Assembly (NCBI RefSeq): GCF_026262645.1
Contig: NZ_SHNO01000001.1
Location: 2,542,001 to 2,606,000, forward strand
Reading direction: 5' to 3'
Source: Candidatus Marimicrobium litorale
GTDB lineage: Bacteria > Pseudomonadota > Gammaproteobacteria > Pseudomonadales > Halieaceae
Length of the DNA stretch: 64,000 nucleotides
The notes beneath the pieces were generated by a model. That model did not search any database. It was not told where the DNA came from and was given only the letters and a program-made list of their open reading frames with translations. Made by a program: the position numbers and the translations under genes. Below, one piece after another: positions 26,060 to 34,304 of this stretch (positions are counted from its first letter, which is position 1; the number at the start of each line of letters is the position of its first letter).

Positions 26060-27352
26060 ATTTCCTCCAGTGACAACAATCGAACGCGCCTCTGGCTGAC
26101 CTCACCCCATTTCTATCCAACCTATGGCGGCGCGCAAAACCGTTATCGCAGCTATATTCCAGGCCTGCTGCAGCGCAATCTCGACGTGCAGATAATGACG
26201 GGGACCCCACAAATACAGGAACGAAGCGAATCGGACACAAATGCCAAGTGGTACACCGCAGCGCCTGGAGAGTGGGTGGAAAGCACCCTGCTGGACGGTG
26301 CGCCTCTCGAGCGTATCCGCCTTCCCGATAAAAAAAACGCCGCCCGAACCGGCATTTACTACTCCGGACTGCTCGAGGTGTGTCAGCGCGCGACAGAAGG
26401 CCCTGTAGTCGCCCAACTGCTAACCAACATGAGGCCTCAGGCCCTGCCCTGGATCGAGCAATTGAAAGCCGCCGGAGTCGCCTCGCTTTACTCTGTGTCA
26501 CAGTTTCCTACGTGGCAACAGAAACCACTGAAGCGTATTTTCCGAACCAGGGGCTATCGCGAGGTTTATAACGCCTTTGACGCACTGGTCACCAACAGTG
26601 AAGCCATTGAGCGTTTTTTACGCGACATAGGGGTCACCAGTCGCATCGAGTATATTCCCAACGGAGTTAACTTGAGCCGATTCCACCCGCCCCGGTCCAC
26701 GCAAGACATTGAAGCACGGACAGAGCTGCGCGCAAAACTCGGGATACGCGAAGGTCACAAGGTCATCGTGGCGGTGGGCGCGGTGATGCCACGTAAGGGG
26801 CAAGACAAGATACTCGCCGCCTGGCGACGTATCCTGCCGCAACTGCCCAATACCGACCTGCTCTTCGTCGGACCCCGCTCGGATACACACGACCCCAAGC
26901 TAAAGGAATTCGGTCAGCAAATTGACCGCCTGATCGCCACTTCTGGAGCGCCAGAACAGGTGCACTTTACAGGCATCGTCGATGACGTAGACAACTATCT
27001 GCGCGCGGCAGATCTATTAATCCTCGCCTCCGGACGGGAGGGCACGCCAAACTCCGTACTCGAAGGCATGGCGACGGGCCTACCCTGCCTGGTAACACCG
27101 TTTCTCGGGCTATCCGAAGGGATTGGACGCCCTGAAGAGCACTACCGACTAGTCGACAGGGAAGAGGAAGCCATTGCTGCCGCGTTAACGGAAATCCTGC
27201 AGGACGCATCGCGCGGTCAATCACTGGCAGAGAATGGCCTTCGCTATGCGATCGAACAGGTGGACCAGGAAAATACCCTCGACCGCTACGCGGCGCTGTA
27301 CGATGAGTTAGCCGCGCAAAGATCTAGCGCCAGCCAACGAAAGAGGCGTTGA
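26060..27352 (+). CDS. GT4 glycosyltransferase with apparent ATT start
   Basis: GT-B glycosyltransferase of family 4. The conserved N-terminus (RLWLTSPHFYPTYGGAQNRY, translated from about 26084-26143) lies upstream of the first canonical start, the GTG at 26186, which would remove it. The frame is open only from 25997 and contains no ATG, GTG or TTG before 26186. ATT at 26060 has GCGGAG with eight bases of spacing and gives 430 aa. The donor domain has VAVGAVMPRKGQDK and SGREGTPNSVLEGMATGLPCLV with the E-x7-E motif. It is last in the FAAL-CerR operon and presumably glycosylates the sphingolipid or a linked glycan. Confidence 0.78.
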   Translation: MSSSDNNRTRLWLTSPHFYPTYGGAQNRYRSYIPGLLQRNLDVQIMTGTPQIQERSESDTNAKWYTAAPGEWVESTLLDGAPLERIRLPDKKNAARTGIYYSGLLEVCQRATEGPVVAQLLTNMRPQALPWIEQLKAAGVASLYSVSQFPTWQQKPLKRIFRTRGYREVYNAFDALVTNSEAIERFLRDIGVTSRIEYIPNGVNLSRFHPPRSTQDIEARTELRAKLGIREGHKVIVAVGAVMPRKGQDKILAAWRRILPQLPNTDLLFVGPRSDTHDPKLKEFGQQIDRLIATSGAPEQVHFTGIVDDVDNYLRAADLLILASGREGTPNSVLEGMATGLPCLVTPFLGLSEGIGRPEEHYRLVDREEEAIAAALTEILQDASRGQSLAENGLRYAIEQVDQENTLDRYAALYDELAAQRSSASQRKRR

Positions 27353-27397
27353 GGAGATTCCCGTTGCGGGACACCAGCAGGCGCGCATTCGACCGAA

Positions 27398-28144
27398 TCA
27401 GTACATCAAACGTTCTTTCTCCGTCACAAGCGGCGCGCCGGTCAGCAGTCGCTTGATTCGTTTCTTCGCCCGGTGCACAGGACGGTGTTCCTCGAACACC
27501 ACAATGAAAACTTTGCGGAAGTGATTTTCCGGACAGTTAATGCGGCGCACGCCGTGCCAGGAGTTGCCGCGCCGTCCAAAAATCAAGCTGCGGTTCTCGC
27601 GGGTCTGCGCTGGATAAGCCGCATCAAAATCCTCAAAGCCCGGCGCGTTATCCGGGCTGATGCGGCCCCCGTCATCCAGAATGACAGTCTCACCACCCCA
27701 ATCCCAATGCCAGTCTCGCTCGGTGTTCAGGTAGAAAATCTGGGAGCCGATCTTGCCTTTAGAATCGCAGTGGGGGGTTACCTCTCCCCCGTCGGGGGTG
27801 AAGTGCCAGTGAAAGCGGAAACGCACTTCCTTTACCTTTAACAGGCGGCAGACCAACGAGCGGTATGTATCGTCGCAGAGCTCCTCGATAAAATCTCGCC
27901 ACTGGGGCGCGATCTCCATACCCCTTTCGTAGTCGAGCACGTAGCGGTCATGACTGCCCTGCCCATGCTTGCGCTGCTTACCAAAGAAGCCACGGAACTG
28001 AGTCGTATTGGGCATATTGTGCAGCAAGTCGTCGAATCGTTCCGGACGGATGAAGGCCTGGGGATTGATCCAGGGATAGGGTTCCTGCGCCCGGAACTGG
28101 GCTGTATCAATCGCATCCAGCACATCGGCATTAAGGTAGGACAT
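27398..28144 (-). CDS. 2OG-Fe(II) oxygenase, second
   Basis: A 248-aa protein with the iron motif H125-C-D127, a following strand (SQIFYLN), and a distal H197 in NSWHGVRR with Arg200 for 2-oxoglutarate. It differs clearly from the oxygenase at 1738. It converges on the glycosyltransferase at the right edge of the lipid island. The substrate is unknown; hydroxylation of a lipid acyl chain or head group is one option, in the way LpxO acts on lipid A. The ATG at 28144 is the only in-frame start near the conserved region. Confidence 0.78.
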   Translation of the reverse strand: MSYLNADVLDAIDTAQFRAQEPYPWINPQAFIRPERFDDLLHNMPNTTQFRGFFGKQRKHGQGSHDRYVLDYERGMEIAPQWRDFIEELCDDTYRSLVCRLLKVKEVRFRFHWHFTPDGGEVTPHCDSKGKIGSQIFYLNTERDWHWDWGGETVILDDGGRISPDNAPGFEDFDAAYPAQTRENRSLIFGRRGNSWHGVRRINCPENHFRKVFIVVFEEHRPVHRAKKRIKRLLTGAPLVTEKERLMY

Positions 28145-28283
28145 GGATGTTCACATTACTGACATTACTGTGGTGCGCAGTATACGTCGGCGGGGGGCAA
28201 GGTGACAGTCACGCGGGCTTTCCAGGTCGCTTTAATCAGGGGCTTGAGGCCAAACCGGTTCGCACCCACCAGGCGGCGGGGCG

Positions 28284-29558
28284 TCAGGCGAGGGCCAGCG
28301 ACCCTTTCAACAAGCCCGCCGTCCGGCTGCGAGCATTAGCGCAAGACAAGGCAGCCCCGCTGATGCGCGCAGTGCGCAAATCTCCGAAGGGGGAGCCCAG
28401 TCCGCTATTGACGATGAGGGCCACGGACAAGTCTCGCTCCGGATCTGCCCAGGCACCCGAGCCGCCGAAGCCGAAGTGCCCGAAGGCCTGCTGCGGAAAA
28501 CCCCGGGTGGTTGCCACTCCGTGGTATCCGAGTCTCCAGCGCATATCGAAGGGTATGACAGACAAGCGGCCCGTGGGGCGCTGCAGTGTCGTGGCTTGCT
28601 CAAGCGCGCCTGCAGACAGCAGGCGCACACCTTCGAACTCGCCGCCATTGGCCAGCGTCGCATACATTTTTGCGAGGGAGCGCGCAGTGAAAAGGCCGTT
28701 CGCCGCGGGAATCGCCGCACGCAGCGATTCCGGTGAACCGAAATCAAAATCACTCACACCCCGCGGTGCCAGCGCGTCAAAAATACTGGAGAGATCCGAG
28801 TCCAGTCCAATATATCCCAGCGCCTTACTGAGGCCCGACGCGCCTTTTTCCAGCTTGTCGCCCAGCGACGTTTGCGCCAGTCGTCGGGTAACATCGGGGA
28901 ACATGAGTTGCGCTGCACGCGGCAGCTCACGCTGTGGGGTGCCAATATAAAGGCCATCCAGCTTCAGGGGCCGGGCAATCTCCTGCTGTACCAGTGTAGA
29001 AAATTTCTTACCGGTTACCCGCTGAATTATCTCACCCACTAAAAAGCCGAACGTCAGACCGTGATAGCCCGTGCGTTTGCCCGGGGGATGTGCGGGCTTG
29101 GTCGCCTCAATGGCGCCGATCATATACTTCCAGTCGAGCATCCGGTCCACGTGATCGATCATCTGGCGGATGTGATAAAGGCCTGACTGGTGGGACAAAA
29201 CCTGCCGAACAGTAATACGGGATTTACCCGCCTGGCCGAACTCTGGCCAGTAGGTGGCTACTCGCTCGTCATAATCAATCAAGCCCCGGTCGGCAAAAAT
29301 ATGCAGCAGCGTGGCGGCTACACCCTTTGTGGTGGAGAAACTGGGGGCCATCGTATCGCGAGTCCACAAGGTGTCCTCGTCATCCCGATAGCCACCCCAT
29401 AAATCCACCACGGGCTCGCCTCTATGATACACACAGACCGCTGCGCCGCCGGAATAGTTCTGCAGCATATGGCGCAGGGTTTCCCCGACGGAGACGAAAT
29501 CCGGATGTACCATTCCATCAAGGTTGAGTGCCTGCTTCTTTTTCAAACCCAACAGCAT
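28284..29558 (-). CDS. Serine hydrolase of the beta-lactamase/esterase family
   Basis: A 424-aa beta-lactamase-like serine hydrolase (class C/EstB type). The nucleophile motif S75-TT-K78 (S-x-x-K) is clear, and a Tyr in TGYHGLTFG can serve as the second motif. No signal peptide is seen, so it is probably cytoplasmic. Such enzymes are often esterases. The frame extends to 29645, but the ATG at 29558 gives the usual N-terminus. A possible operator lies 30 bases upstream at 29588-29605. Confidence 0.83.
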   Translation of the reverse strand: MLLGLKKKQALNLDGMVHPDFVSVGETLRHMLQNYSGGAAVCVYHRGEPVVDLWGGYRDDEDTLWTRDTMAPSFSTTKGVAATLLHIFADRGLIDYDERVATYWPEFGQAGKSRITVRQVLSHQSGLYHIRQMIDHVDRMLDWKYMIGAIEATKPAHPPGKRTGYHGLTFGFLVGEIIQRVTGKKFSTLVQQEIARPLKLDGLYIGTPQRELPRAAQLMFPDVTRRLAQTSLGDKLEKGASGLSKALGYIGLDSDLSSIFDALAPRGVSDFDFGSPESLRAAIPAANGLFTARSLAKMYATLANGGEFEGVRLLSAGALEQATTLQRPTGRLSVIPFDMRWRLGYHGVATTRGFPQQAFGHFGFGGSGAWADPERDLSVALIVNSGLGSPFGDLRTARISGAALSCANARSRTAGLLKGSLALA

Positions 29559-29994
29559 AGTGCCCCCAAGCGGATTGTGTCTAAGTTGCAATGTAACTGC
29601 ATTGCTCACTACAGAACATAACACAGTTAAACGAGTGGAAAACATCCCTGATTTACCACGAGCATGGCTGGTCAGGACAGCCGCCAGAACGGATTCAAGC
29701 CGCCCGGCTCAAGTCGCCAAAAGACGGAAACCGCTATGCACAGACCGATGATTACTGCTTAAAAACAAGATCGCGCTCGTCTGCATGACGACACCCTGCG
29801 TGGCCGGGTCAAATGTTTCCCCTTGTTCAGTGGACGAACGACTAAAGAAAAACAGCGGAAGGCCCTAAATCGTAGTGCTCGGTAGACACCGGAGAGGCTT
29901 TGGCGGGACTGGCCCGAAACGAGGGCGCAAAAAATACGCCAAAAAGTAAAAAGCCTTCGATACTCTGCTGGGACGCAATGACAAACACTTGACG
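29559..29994. other. 436-base region without a recognised gene
   Basis: Lies between the serine hydrolase start and the end of the glycine-zipper lipoprotein gene. Apart from the inverted repeat at 29588-29605 near the hydrolase start I see no gene or RNA; the short frames here lack recognisable motifs and ribosome sites. Confidence 0.4.
29588..29605. promoter_or_regulatory. Inverted repeat, candidate operator
   Basis: GCAATG and CATTGC separated by six bases form a perfect 6-bp inverted repeat 30 bases before the serine hydrolase start. The size suits a TetR- or MarR-type operator. No regulator gene is adjacent. Confidence 0.35.
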
Positions 29995-30354
29995 CTAGTT
30001 GAGAACCCGGTAGCCGCGACCGCCCAGGCATCGCTTGACGACCTCTACCTCGCTGCGCTCACCCTCGCTCGCGCCCCGCGCACCGCCACCGACCGCGCCA
30101 ACACCGGCGCCCCGAGCAGCCCCCTCAACGCCACCGGTAATCGCTCCGATAAGGCCGCCCACCACCGCGCCTGATCCAGCACCCTTGGCCGTCTTTTCAT
30201 TCGTCTTCACTTCACTGGCATAGGTCCGGCATTCAGCCAGATCCTGATTATAGGCATTCATATTTACGCCTTTCTGGTCAATAATAATTTCGTCCGTCGT
30301 CGTGCAGGCCGACAGTAGACACATTATCGCAATAACACTGCCTGAAGTTTTCAT
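29995..30354 (-). CDS. Glycine-zipper outer-membrane lipoprotein
   Basis: A 119-aa lipoprotein from the ATG at 30354. The signal peptide ends in the lipobox LLSAC with the lipidated Cys at 17. A long Gly/Ala-rich segment in the second half (AGSGAVVGGLIGAITGG onward) is a glycine-zipper domain as in SlyB/YmgG-like proteins, which can insert in membranes. The residues before 30354 in the longer frame are not signal-like. Function unknown beyond an envelope role. It appears monocistronic. Confidence 0.8.
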   Translation of the reverse strand: MKTSGSVIAIMCLLSACTTTDEIIIDQKGVNMNAYNQDLAECRTYASEVKTNEKTAKGAGSGAVVGGLIGAITGGVEGAARGAGVGAVGGGARGASEGERSEVEVVKRCLGGRGYRVLN

Positions 30355-30910
30355 ACTTACATCCCGCGCACTAAGCGCTTTTTTGTCCAATACGCTGAAT
30401 AGGCTAGCACGGCCTGCAGGCAATTGCTCTCGAGGGCTCGATAAATTTTGCCCACTGGATTCATCACACCGCAATGCAACAGACGTGCCCTGCTACGCGC
30501 GAAATTGTCGCATCTATGCCGTGCCGCAAGACAATTGAGAAACACGGGCGGCACAGCCATCCGACAGGCCATCAGCCCGCATAGTGCCGCTGGCCGTCAA
30601 CAAAATCGTTGGCATAGCGATCGCAATACAGGCCGAGCGTGAGCGACGGTGTCGCTGAGGCCCATTCCCGCCTTGATAGGCAGTTGCAGAATCCCAAAAG
30701 TCTGTCGGTCGAGCCAATGAAAGGCTAAACCAATGTGAGTCTGGACAGGCGATAACCAGCGAGACGCAAACTTATGGCAGAATGTTCTCCAACCGGCGCA
30801 GCAAGTGTGCACACAGATCACACCATTGAACGTTACCGTCGCAGTGACAATACCAATTGTCCCGGTTAATGCGAATGACCAGGGCGCAAGAAGACAATGG
30901 GAGCAGTATC
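30355..30910. other. 556-base region without a recognised gene
   Basis: Divergent spacer between the glycine-zipper lipoprotein and the enoyl-CoA hydratase gene. Several frames of 60-96 codons cross it but none shows a family motif, a plausible start site or sensible composition. I see no tRNA or clear terminator. It may contain promoters for both neighbours. Confidence 0.4.
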
Positions 30911-31714
30911 ATGAAGAACTCGCAGTGGGAAAATCTGACACTTTCACGTCAAGGCCGCGTACTGGAAGTGGCCTTCCAGGGCTCCAACAAGTTGAACAGC
31001 CTGAACAATGCGCTCATGCGGGAACTGACCGAGCTGGCCCAGCAGCTACAGTTCGACAGCGAACTGAGTGCCATCATACTCACCGGCACGCCTGAAACGT
31101 TTAGCGCAGGCATGGACCTTCGCGATCCGGAGTCGGCAAATGCCCGCAGCATGACAATTGCAGAGCAACGCCAACTCGTCAAGGTAGGGCCAGCCATGTG
31201 TGCGGCCTGGGAAGCACTGGAGCCAGTGACCATCGCGGCTATTGAGGGCTGGTGTATCGGCGGCGGCACGGCTCTAGCAGTGGCCTGTGACTGGCGAGTG
31301 GCCGCGGAAAACGCTTCCTTTTACGTGCCCGAATTAAAATTGGGAATGAATATGAGTTGGCAGAGCATACCGCGCTTTTCACATCTCATCGGCCCCTCGA
31401 AAACCAAGCAGCTACTGATACTGGCTGAACCTCTGAATGCGATCGCGGCAGAGCAGTGGGGCCTATGCGACTATGTCACTCCATCAGGGAACGCTCTAGC
31501 TAAAGCGCAGGCACTCGCGGAGCAGGTCGCGTCGATGCCGCCCGTGCCCGTGCGCATGGCGAAAAAGGCTATCAACAGCAGTGTCGGCGCGCTGGACAAC
31601 GCAGTAAGCTTTATGGATGCAGACCAGTTCCTGCTGGCTCAAAACAGTGAGGATGCACAGGAGGGCATGCGCGCCTTTTTCGAGAAACGCGCGCCGCATT
31701 TCAAGGGTAATTGA
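30911..31714 (+). CDS. Enoyl-CoA hydratase/isomerase family protein
   Basis: Crotonase-fold protein of 267 aa. It has the first oxyanion-hole segment FSAGMDLRDPES and the second AAIEGWCIGGGTALA, then FYVPELKLGMNMSW with one of the two usual catalytic Glu residues; the second Glu position is not evident, so hydratase activity is uncertain. The ATG at 30911 is chosen over an upstream start at 30857. It converges on the acyl-CoA dehydrogenase pair, with which it may share a beta-oxidation-type pathway. Confidence 0.82.
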   Translation: MKNSQWENLTLSRQGRVLEVAFQGSNKLNSLNNALMRELTELAQQLQFDSELSAIILTGTPETFSAGMDLRDPESANARSMTIAEQRQLVKVGPAMCAAWEALEPVTIAAIEGWCIGGGTALAVACDWRVAAENASFYVPELKLGMNMSWQSIPRFSHLIGPSKTKQLLILAEPLNAIAAEQWGLCDYVTPSGNALAKAQALAEQVASMPPVPVRMAKKAINSSVGALDNAVSFMDADQFLLAQNSEDAQEGMRAFFEKRAPHFKGN

Positions 31715-31747
31715 CGCGAGCCGTGTCGCAACCACAGACCAGATAAA

Positions 31748-32872
31748 TCAGCGATACCCTCCGCCCTGCAGGGCAATACGCGAAGGCGGCAACCCCCAGC
31801 CCTGGGCATGAGCCGCCTCTTCCCGGAGCCGCTCAGGACCACCCAACAATTGCCGGTTGCAACCGATACGCTTGAACCAGTAGTGCAGGCCCAGCAATTC
31901 CGTAAAACCCATACCGCCATGCACCTCGGTAGCAGTGCGTGCAATAAAGCTGCCCGTTTCCGACAGGTGCGCTTTGGTGTGGCACGCAATCATCACATGC
32001 TCAGCGGGCGCCGTATCATAGGCATGGGCGGCATACCACAGCAGCGCACGACAGGGCTCCAGCTCTGCCGCCATTTCCGCACACAAATGTTTCACTGCCT
32101 GAAAGGAGCCGATCAGTCGTCCAAATTGCTGCCGCTCACCGGCATAAGCCACGGCCTTGTCGAGCATGGACTGGGCAGCACCCAGTGTATCCGCTGCATG
32201 CAAGATTCGTCCCGCTGAGAGCAGACGTGAGGCCACATCGCCCACCGCGGCCGAGAGTAACTCCGGGTTTACCTCTTGCAGATTTACCTCCCAGTGACAC
32301 CGGGTGTCATCGATAGTGCGCAGCGCCACCCATTCAAGACCGGCTGCCTCCCGAGGAATAGCGTAGATATCACCTTCATCACAACTGCAAATCAATAACT
32401 GTGCATCTGGCGCGCCCTCTACCAACAACAAGCGACCGCTCAGCTTGCCTTGACGTGATGTGAGTGCCGCTCCCTCACGCACCCCGCCTGCATCGGATAA
32501 TCCGACCGCAACCTGCAAATTACCCCGAACAATTGCGGGCAACCATTGCTCTTTCTGTGTCTCACTGCCGGCGAGCACAAGCGCCACTGTCGCCAGCACT
32601 GCGGCAGGCGCATAGGCGACCGGAGCAACGCGTGAACCCAGTAACTCCTGCACCAAAACCGCATCCAGCAGGGACAGGCCAAGACCGCCGTAGGCCTCTG
32701 GCACCAGCAGACCGGTTAAACCCATATCGACAATGCCCTGCCAAATTTCGAGATCATGCACCGGCCCCTCGGCCAGTGACGCGCGCAGTTTTTCAACACT
32801 GGTCACATTATCGAGATAGGCTGCGAAGCTTTCCTGCATCGCGCGTTGCTGTTCATTCAAGCCAAAATCCAT
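31748..32872 (-). CDS. Acyl-CoA dehydrogenase (374 aa)
   Basis: Flavin-dependent acyl-CoA dehydrogenase family. The N-terminal FGLNEQQRAMQESF, the middle LSDAGGVREG region in place of the usual flavin-binding block, and the C-terminal VHGGMGFTELLGLHYWFKR are consistent with the shorter, often catalytically incomplete subunit of paired dehydrogenases. Its ATG overlaps the stop of the upstream dehydrogenase (TGATG). The pair may form an alpha2-beta2 complex as in steroid side-chain degradation. Confidence 0.83.
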   Translation of the reverse strand: MDFGLNEQQRAMQESFAAYLDNVTSVEKLRASLAEGPVHDLEIWQGIVDMGLTGLLVPEAYGGLGLSLLDAVLVQELLGSRVAPVAYAPAAVLATVALVLAGSETQKEQWLPAIVRGNLQVAVGLSDAGGVREGAALTSRQGKLSGRLLLVEGAPDAQLLICSCDEGDIYAIPREAAGLEWVALRTIDDTRCHWEVNLQEVNPELLSAAVGDVASRLLSAGRILHAADTLGAAQSMLDKAVAYAGERQQFGRLIGSFQAVKHLCAEMAAELEPCRALLWYAAHAYDTAPAEHVMIACHTKAHLSETGSFIARTATEVHGGMGFTELLGLHYWFKRIGCNRQLLGGPERLREEAAHAQGWGLPPSRIALQGGGYR

Positions 32873-34074
32873 CAGGCAACACCTCCCTCAACACGCTTCG
32901 GCTCTCGGGGCATACCCAGCCCCCGCTCCGCAATAATATTTTTCTGAATCTGTGCCGTTCCACCACCGATGATTAACCCAAGATCAAACATGAATTTACG
33001 CTGCCATTCACCACGGCGCCGCACACGCGGACTGTCGTTATACAGAATGCCCAATTCACCCATTGCATCGATAGCCAGCGCCGCGAGCTGATGATTGAGC
33101 TCGCAGCCCTGCAGCTTCACGATGAGGCGCGCCATCACGATCATCTCGCCACGCAGCCCGGCGCTCAACAGCCGCATACCGTTGTACTGCATGGCCAATA
33201 CTCTGCCCTGCAAACGCAGCAAGCGATCGCGCAGCTGGGGGTTTTCCATCAGGCTAACCCCGTCCACAGTTTCCTCCTGCATCAGGGTAGCAAGATCATT
33301 CACCCGCCGACCCGCCTCGTTGGGGTCTCCCAACATACCGCGCTCAAACGTCAGCGTTGTGTTCGCCACCTTCCAACCCTCGCCCCGGGCACCCACCATA
33401 CTGCTCTGCGGAACACGCACATCACTGAAAAATACTTCATTAAACTCCGCATGGCCCGTCATCGTTTTCAGCGGTCGTACCTCTATGCCCGGGGTATCCA
33501 TTGGAAACAAAAGATAACTGATGCCCCGGTGCTTGGGCGCATCGGGTTCGGTGCGCACAAGGCAGAACATCATATCCGCCTGCTGGGCTGTACTGGTCCA
33601 GATTTTCTGGCCGTTTATCAGAAAATCATCGCCATCCTCCACCGCGTGAGTGCGAAGACTGGCAAGGTCTGAACCCGCTCCAGGCTCCGAGTAACCCTGA
33701 CACCACAGCATTTCACCTCGCAGGGTGGCCGCAACGTATTGTTGTTTCTGCTCCTGTGTACCCAATTGCAACAACGTCGGCACCAGCATGGACACGCCCT
33801 GCCCCGCCAGCGCGCGAGGTGCGCGCGCACGCGCAAACTCCACGGCGACAATATGTGACTTCAGCGGATCCATATCACCGCCGTGACCACCGTATTGTTT
33901 GGGTATGCTACGCGCTGTATAGCCGCGCTCAATCAACAGCGCCTGCCATGCTTTGTACTCCTGGGGGATACGGTCAAGTGCCTGATAAGAGGGCCAATCG
34001 GGGCGAGAGGCTTCGAGAAAGTCCCGTACCTCCTGTCGGAATGCTTCGTACTCGGGCGTATAAGCGAGGTCCAT
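32872..34074 (-). CDS. Acyl-CoA dehydrogenase (400 aa)
   Basis: Acyl-CoA dehydrogenase from the ATG at 34074. YSEPGAGSDLASLRT is the flavin/substrate block, INGQKIWTSTAQQAD follows, and the C-terminus has GGGTAQIQKNIIAERGLGMPR. The frame reaches 34194 but the extra N-terminus is not family-like. First gene of a two-gene unit with the shorter dehydrogenase. The substrate is not determinable; the divergent MFS gene and the nearby Atu-type operon suggest branched or terpenoid acyl-CoAs. Confidence 0.86.
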   Translation of the reverse strand: MDLAYTPEYEAFRQEVRDFLEASRPDWPSYQALDRIPQEYKAWQALLIERGYTARSIPKQYGGHGGDMDPLKSHIVAVEFARARAPRALAGQGVSMLVPTLLQLGTQEQKQQYVAATLRGEMLWCQGYSEPGAGSDLASLRTHAVEDGDDFLINGQKIWTSTAQQADMMFCLVRTEPDAPKHRGISYLLFPMDTPGIEVRPLKTMTGHAEFNEVFFSDVRVPQSSMVGARGEGWKVANTTLTFERGMLGDPNEAGRRVNDLATLMQEETVDGVSLMENPQLRDRLLRLQGRVLAMQYNGMRLLSAGLRGEMIVMARLIVKLQGCELNHQLAALAIDAMGELGILYNDSPRVRRRGEWQRKFMFDLGLIIGGGTAQIQKNIIAERGLGMPREPKRVEGGVA

Positions 34075-34304
34075 AAGTGTACTCTTGTGATCTAAAAAAC
34101 AGTTCGCATAATCACTGCAGACTGGACTGCGACGCAATCGCTCTGCCTTTGCTTTCTGCAGGAATAGAATAGCCACCTGCCCGACGGACATCAACGTCCG
34201 TTATCACACCGCAGTCGTTTAAAGCCGGCTACTCCCTTCTTCTGAGCAGATGTATACCAGGGTAAAACCCCGTGATAGTCTGGCCGCCATTCCCCGGAGG
34301 TACC

